This document shows positions 61,061 to 64,000 of a stretch of 64,000 bases of DNA, piece after piece (the stretch's first letter is position 1; each line of letters begins with the position of its first letter). This stretch comes from JBBQFI01 sp038321775 (lineage in GTDB: Bacteria > Verrucomicrobiota > Verrucomicrobiia > Chthoniobacterales > UBA10450). The position numbers and the translations under genes are program-made. The stretch spans positions 402,012 through 466,011 of the forward strand of contig JBBQFI010000002.1 of NCBI GenBank assembly GCA_038321775.1. Reading direction: 5' to 3'. The notes below the pieces were generated by a model. It did not search any database and had not been told where the DNA came from. It was given only the letters and a program-made list of their open reading frames with translations.

Positions 61061-61098
61061 CAAAATAAAAAGCCGGCCCGCATCAGCGAGTCGGCTTT
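61061..61098 (-). terminator. Rho-independent-type terminator, minus strand
   Basis: Read on the minus strand, AAAGCCG, a 16-base loop, CGGCTTT and then TTATTTTG: a 7-bp stem followed by a T-rich run. It would end a minus-strand transcript coming from the 61.7-62.6 kb side. Confidence 0.6.
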
Positions 61099-61722
61099 CC
61101 AACCTTCCCAATCAATAAAGAGGCTTACTGTTCGCGAAAGGGTCTATCTACCCCCCTCACGCACATCGAGGAAATTCCTTTCCCCAAGGCACCGTAAGCG
61201 CTCTTCTTGCTCCGGTTGCCGGCCAAGCTCTTTTTCAAGCTTAGCTACTCTTGATGCTTAAAGTAACGATAGCACGTGAAGGGCTTGCGGTCAAGTAAGA
61301 GGAGGCTGTTACAACCGCGATGGATCGGGAACTAAAACGAGCTCAATAAAACGCAACTCTTGGAGCAAAACGTGGTGTTTCCTTGTGCTGCTCTCAAGCG
61401 CCCAATCAACGTTGAACAGCCAGAATTTTCCGTTTCTCTACCCGGCTAAGCCCGGTCAGAAGCGCCAGACTTACACTTGCCACGGGCTAAGGACCCCGAG
61501 TCAACATTTAAAGGCGGCAATCCGTATTTGCCGTCAAGTGTCTGATCCGTGCGATAACGCTTAACCTATAGCGGCGGGAAATTTGCACGACTTTTTGCGC
61601 CACGATCTGGTCGTCGCGACTCGCGAGTTTCCATTGCGCTTGAGCATACACAGTGGACGCAATGGTGTAACGCCCGGCGGGGGATTCTGCTCCGGACGGG
61701 AGCGGTCGATGTTCCTTCCGGT
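61099..61722. other. Spacer upstream of terminator, no supported gene
   Basis: A protein-like minus-strand stretch at about 61145-61245 (VAKLEKELGRQPEQEERLRC and onwards) has no start codon and is flanked by stops, so it is probably a remnant or coincidence. The terminator at 61061-61098 follows it. Nothing else recognised. Confidence 0.45.
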
Positions 61723-62643
61723 TCACACCAAAGGGTTCGGAACGCGCACGCGCAAGGCGCCGACGCAAAGCCGGTACTGTAACGGCGCCGACATCATTTC
61801 CACTTCGCCATCGAGCGATACCGGAACAAATGGGGGCTCGATTTCCAGGCGTGCTTCGCGCGCACAAACCATTTCGAAATCGTGTGTTTCTTCCGCCTTT
61901 CTGCGAAGCATCCTGAAGCCGAAACGCAAAATGCCGGTCGGGCTCAGCGGCTTGGGCAAATAGATTGCGAGGTTGTGCGCGTCGATACACTCACGGCCGC
62001 GAAGATGGAAGTAATCGAGTTCTTCCGGATTGTTGCAGACAAAGACGAATCGGCTGCGAAATACTTGCTCTCCGCCATTAGTCGTTAGGTAGATCGTCAT
62101 AATGTTGCCCCAGCGCATGAGCGCAGTTGCCCCGCTGATAAGCGCGATGAGCCGGCTTCGTCCGAAACGGCGAAACATTTTCTCGCGGTGTCGTAGGGCG
62201 AGCGGATAAAGGCCCACGCTGGATCTGCTCAGAAAAGTGCGGCCGTTTACTTCGCCGACATTAATCTCCGCTGTCCGCCCGTTCACCACAGTTTGAACCG
62301 CCGCTCCAAGTTCGAGCGGAATGTTAAGTCGCTTGGCGAACAAATTGAATGTCCCGAGAGGAAGCACGCCGAGAATCTTGCCGGTTCCAGTCAACGCCGC
62401 CGCAATCGCATCGATTGTTCCGTCGCCGCCCGCTGCGACGATTATTTCGGCGTCGCTCCGCACAGCCTCCTTTGCTAACGAAGCGATCTCACCACCGTTC
62501 CGGGCAACAAGTAATCGTGTAGAGATGCTCTGCGACTGAAACAATTCGGCGATTTGAGCTTCGGTCTCCTCTCCGTGACGACCAGCTCCACGGTTCAGAA
62601 TCACGAGCGTCCGCGCCTTGAGGGGTTGCACCTCCGCATTCAC
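61723..62643 (-). CDS. Diacylglycerol/lipid kinase-like protein (YegS/BmrU family)
   Basis: 306 aa. The catalytic-domain motif AAGGDGTIDAIAAALTGT and LPLGTFNLFAKRLNIP match the DAGK family. A C-terminal beta domain follows with SLDGEVEMMSAP. It phosphorylates lipid alcohols; the substrate is unknown. ATG 62643 lies 12 bases from the preceding peptidase stop. Confidence 0.88.
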   Translation of the reverse strand: MNAEVQPLKARTLVILNRGAGRHGEETEAQIAELFQSQSISTRLLVARNGGEIASLAKEAVRSDAEIIVAAGGDGTIDAIAAALTGTGKILGVLPLGTFNLFAKRLNIPLELGAAVQTVVNGRTAEINVGEVNGRTFLSRSSVGLYPLALRHREKMFRRFGRSRLIALISGATALMRWGNIMTIYLTTNGGEQVFRSRFVFVCNNPEELDYFHLRGRECIDAHNLAIYLPKPLSPTGILRFGFRMLRRKAEETHDFEMVCAREARLEIEPPFVPVSLDGEVEMMSAPLQYRLCVGALRVRVPNPLV

Positions 62644-62655
62644 AACGGCAGAGCG

Positions 62656-63450
62656 CTAAGGCGACGTCGCCGCCTCAACAAAGTAGGTTGCGGGGTCCTG
62701 ACGATAAAAGCGCGCCAGCTCCCGGTATAACTCCGGCTGCTTCGCACGAAGCGCGGCGGGACGCTCGAAAAATGCCTCTGTCGCGACCGCGAAGAATTCC
62801 GCGGGATTGGTCGCGCCATAGGTGTCGAGAACAGTTGGCGTTCCCGCCTGATCTGCAGCACGCAAGGCTTCGAACTCACGACTCATGACTCTCGCCCAAG
62901 ACAGGTATTCTGTGCGAGTGGCGAGTGCTGGCGCGCCGTCCGTTTCAGAATCTTCGAAGTCGAGTTGATGCGCGAACTCATGCAGGACCAGGTTCATCCC
63001 ATCGGCCGGATCGGCCGCACCTCGTTTCGCTTCGTCCCATGCGAGGACGAGCGATCCCATTCTCCGGCCAGTGTGACCAAGCCGGCTGTCCTCGCCCCGT
63101 TCCCAAATATTATTACCGAGATAGCGTTCCTCGTCGGCGATATAGACTGATGGGTAAACGAGGATCGTCACCAACTCTGGATAGTAATCTGTTTCACGAT
63201 GCAAGAGGAGAAGACAAGCCTGCGCGGCGATCGTGAGTCGGATTTCGTCGGTAAGTTCAAGGCCGCCGCAGCCTTCGAAATGTTTCTCATCAAGGAACAC
63301 TTGAATGTGCCCGAGAAGCTCCGCCTGATCCGTGACTGGAAGTCGCCGAAAGATCGGGACGTTGCGCGCGATAATAGATTTCCATGTTGCAGGAAATGAT
63401 CGGGCACGCAGGCTCTGGCGACGCCGGCGCTTGAAAGCAGCGAAAATCAT
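62656..63450 (-). CDS. MtfA-like zinc metallopeptidase (M90)
   Basis: 264 aa. Zinc motif VLHEFAHQLDFED and later NPAEFFAVATEAFFERP, with KRRRRQSLRARSFPATWKSIIARNVPIFRRLP at the start, match the MtfA/YeeI family (peptidase M90). In enterobacteria MtfA binds Mlc in glucose control; a similar role here is unproven. ATG 63450 (MIFAAF) is preferred to 63471. Confidence 0.88.
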   Translation of the reverse strand: MIFAAFKRRRRQSLRARSFPATWKSIIARNVPIFRRLPVTDQAELLGHIQVFLDEKHFEGCGGLELTDEIRLTIAAQACLLLLHRETDYYPELVTILVYPSVYIADEERYLGNNIWERGEDSRLGHTGRRMGSLVLAWDEAKRGAADPADGMNLVLHEFAHQLDFEDSETDGAPALATRTEYLSWARVMSREFEALRAADQAGTPTVLDTYGATNPAEFFAVATEAFFERPAALRAKQPELYRELARFYRQDPATYFVEAATSP

Positions 63451-63590
63451 GTCGGCACTGTCATGCACCAACAGTTGAAATCACCAGGGAAAGCAAAAGC
63501 CGCGGACACACTTGGATTAGTAGTGATTCTCGTGTGGAATCGGGCATTGCCTATGACTCTTATTCAATCGAAACGATAGCATTTCATTAT

Positions 63591-63767
63591 ATGCCGAAAG
63601 ACAAAGCACGGCCCGAGGAAGGCGCAGCTCGACCGGATGCCAATGGGATCAGTGAAGCTGAGATTGATCAGAACCTGATGGGGACATTTCCGGCAAGCGA
63701 TCCGCCATCTTGGACGCTCGGTGTTGAACGCCTGGAGAAGCCGGCCAGTGATTACCCGAGGGAATAG
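63591..63767 (+). CDS. Small conserved protein (FPASDPPSW motif)
   Basis: 58 aa. The stretch GISEAEIDQNLMGTFPASDPPSWTLGVE is a conserved pattern of short proteins of unknown function found widely in soil bacteria. ATG 63591 (MPKDKARPEEG) is preferred to an ATG 57 bases upstream. It converges on the aldolase fragment 3 bases away. Confidence 0.72.
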   Translation: MPKDKARPEEGAARPDANGISEAEIDQNLMGTFPASDPPSWTLGVERLEKPASDYPRE

Positions 63768-63769
63768 CG

Positions 63770-64000
63770 TTAGTATTGGCGACAATAAATCGCGTGTCTC
63801 AAAGTTAAGCGCCGATTGTTTCCATTTGTGAGGAATACTTGCCCTGAACGGCGAAGCTGCATTGCCAGCGATCCGGCGTTCGCTTCGAGGCAGGTCCGAG
63901 TCGGAATGTGTTCTCCAATCGTAATCACCGCCCGCCATTTGGTGAAGCGCGCCCCGAGTTCCCGATACTCGTCGAGTCGTTCGCGGAGTCCATCAATTCC
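63770..64000 (-). pseudogene. Class I fructose-bisphosphate aldolase, truncated (runs off window)
   Basis: Minus-strand translation GIDGLRERLDEYRELGARFTKWRAVITIGEHIPTRTCLEANAGSLA matches the middle of class I aldolase. After SLA the sequence changes to MQLRRSGQVFLTNGNNRRLT and onwards, stopping at 63770-63772. The normal continuation, with the Schiff-base Lys and C-terminal half, is missing, so the gene is truncated by a deletion or junction near 63855. The start lies beyond base 64000. Confidence 0.8.

Noticed and set aside
61145..61245. Small minus-strand gene before the terminator
   Set aside because: The protein-like frame has no start codon and is bounded by stops; kept only as a note.
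61508..61990. 160-codon minus-strand frame overlapping the lipid kinase gene
   Set aside because: Most of it is antiphase to the YegS-like gene, and the part beyond it matches nothing I know.

Overview
The window looks like a chromosomal segment of a GC-rich Gram-negative bacterium. I think it is a soil-type member of the Verrucomicrobiota, Chthoniobacterales-like, at moderate confidence. The reasons are alternative complex III fused in one operon to a cbb3-type oxidase, a secreted Thr-Pro protein with duplicated ALGPSL/NDNW domains, a His-Xaa-Ser RiPP locus, and many secreted Ser/Pro/Ala-rich proteins. No rRNA or housekeeping marker is present to fix the taxon.

Layout. 1-34.6 kb is a conserved core. 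Two minus-strand respiratory operons dominate it. The upstream one (20948 to 8946) encodes alternative complex III (ActA-F), two small linker proteins and a cbb3-type oxidase (CcoN, CcoO, a monoheme cytochrome c). The next (7275 to 203) encodes an aa3-type cytochrome c oxidase (CtaD, E, F, C) plus heme A synthesis (CtaA, CtaB) and a SCO copper chaperone. Together they form a quinol to cytochrome c to oxygen chain, with genes joined mostly by 4-base start/stop overlaps. Next come a secreted amidohydrolase, lysine 2,3-aminomutase, a Deg-family protease, small membrane proteins, tRNA-Val, an unusual HTH-receiver regulator, a lipid-methyltransferase-like protein, fumarase, and a run of small enzymes and unknowns.

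34.6-60 kb is an accessory region built from several integrations. It opens with a 3' fragment of tRNA-Ser(CGA) (attachment site), a tyrosine integrase, a small HTH protein and a HUH-type Rep protein, followed by about 1.4 kb of non-coding DNA with a 95-base structured direct repeat. Then comes a complete His-Xaa-Ser system: hxsD-hxsB-hxsC (two radical SAM enzymes) divergent from hxsA, whose product carries five HxS units. hxsA overlaps a secreted endonuclease/exonuclease/phosphatase gene, and a frameshifted SH3/TonB-like gene lies convergent to hxsC. Beyond lie an AIPR-type phage-resistance gene, fragments of related integrases, a tRNA-Arg(CCT) 3' fragment, a HigBA-type toxin-antitoxin pair, a possible PD-(D/E)XK nuclease, an MmpS-like secreted protein, several unknowns and a minimal integrase. 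60-64 kb returns to ordinary chromosome-like genes (phosphatase, diacylglycerol-kinase-like, MtfA-like peptidase) and ends in a broken fructose-bisphosphate aldolase.

The two most interesting signals are the His-Xaa-Ser locus with its nuclease and TonB-like neighbours, and a decamer, GCCTAACGAG, that occurs 13 times (about 0.1 expected), mostly inside core genes and at the cost of rare codons. It behaves like a DNA-uptake, Chi-like or other genome-wide signal.
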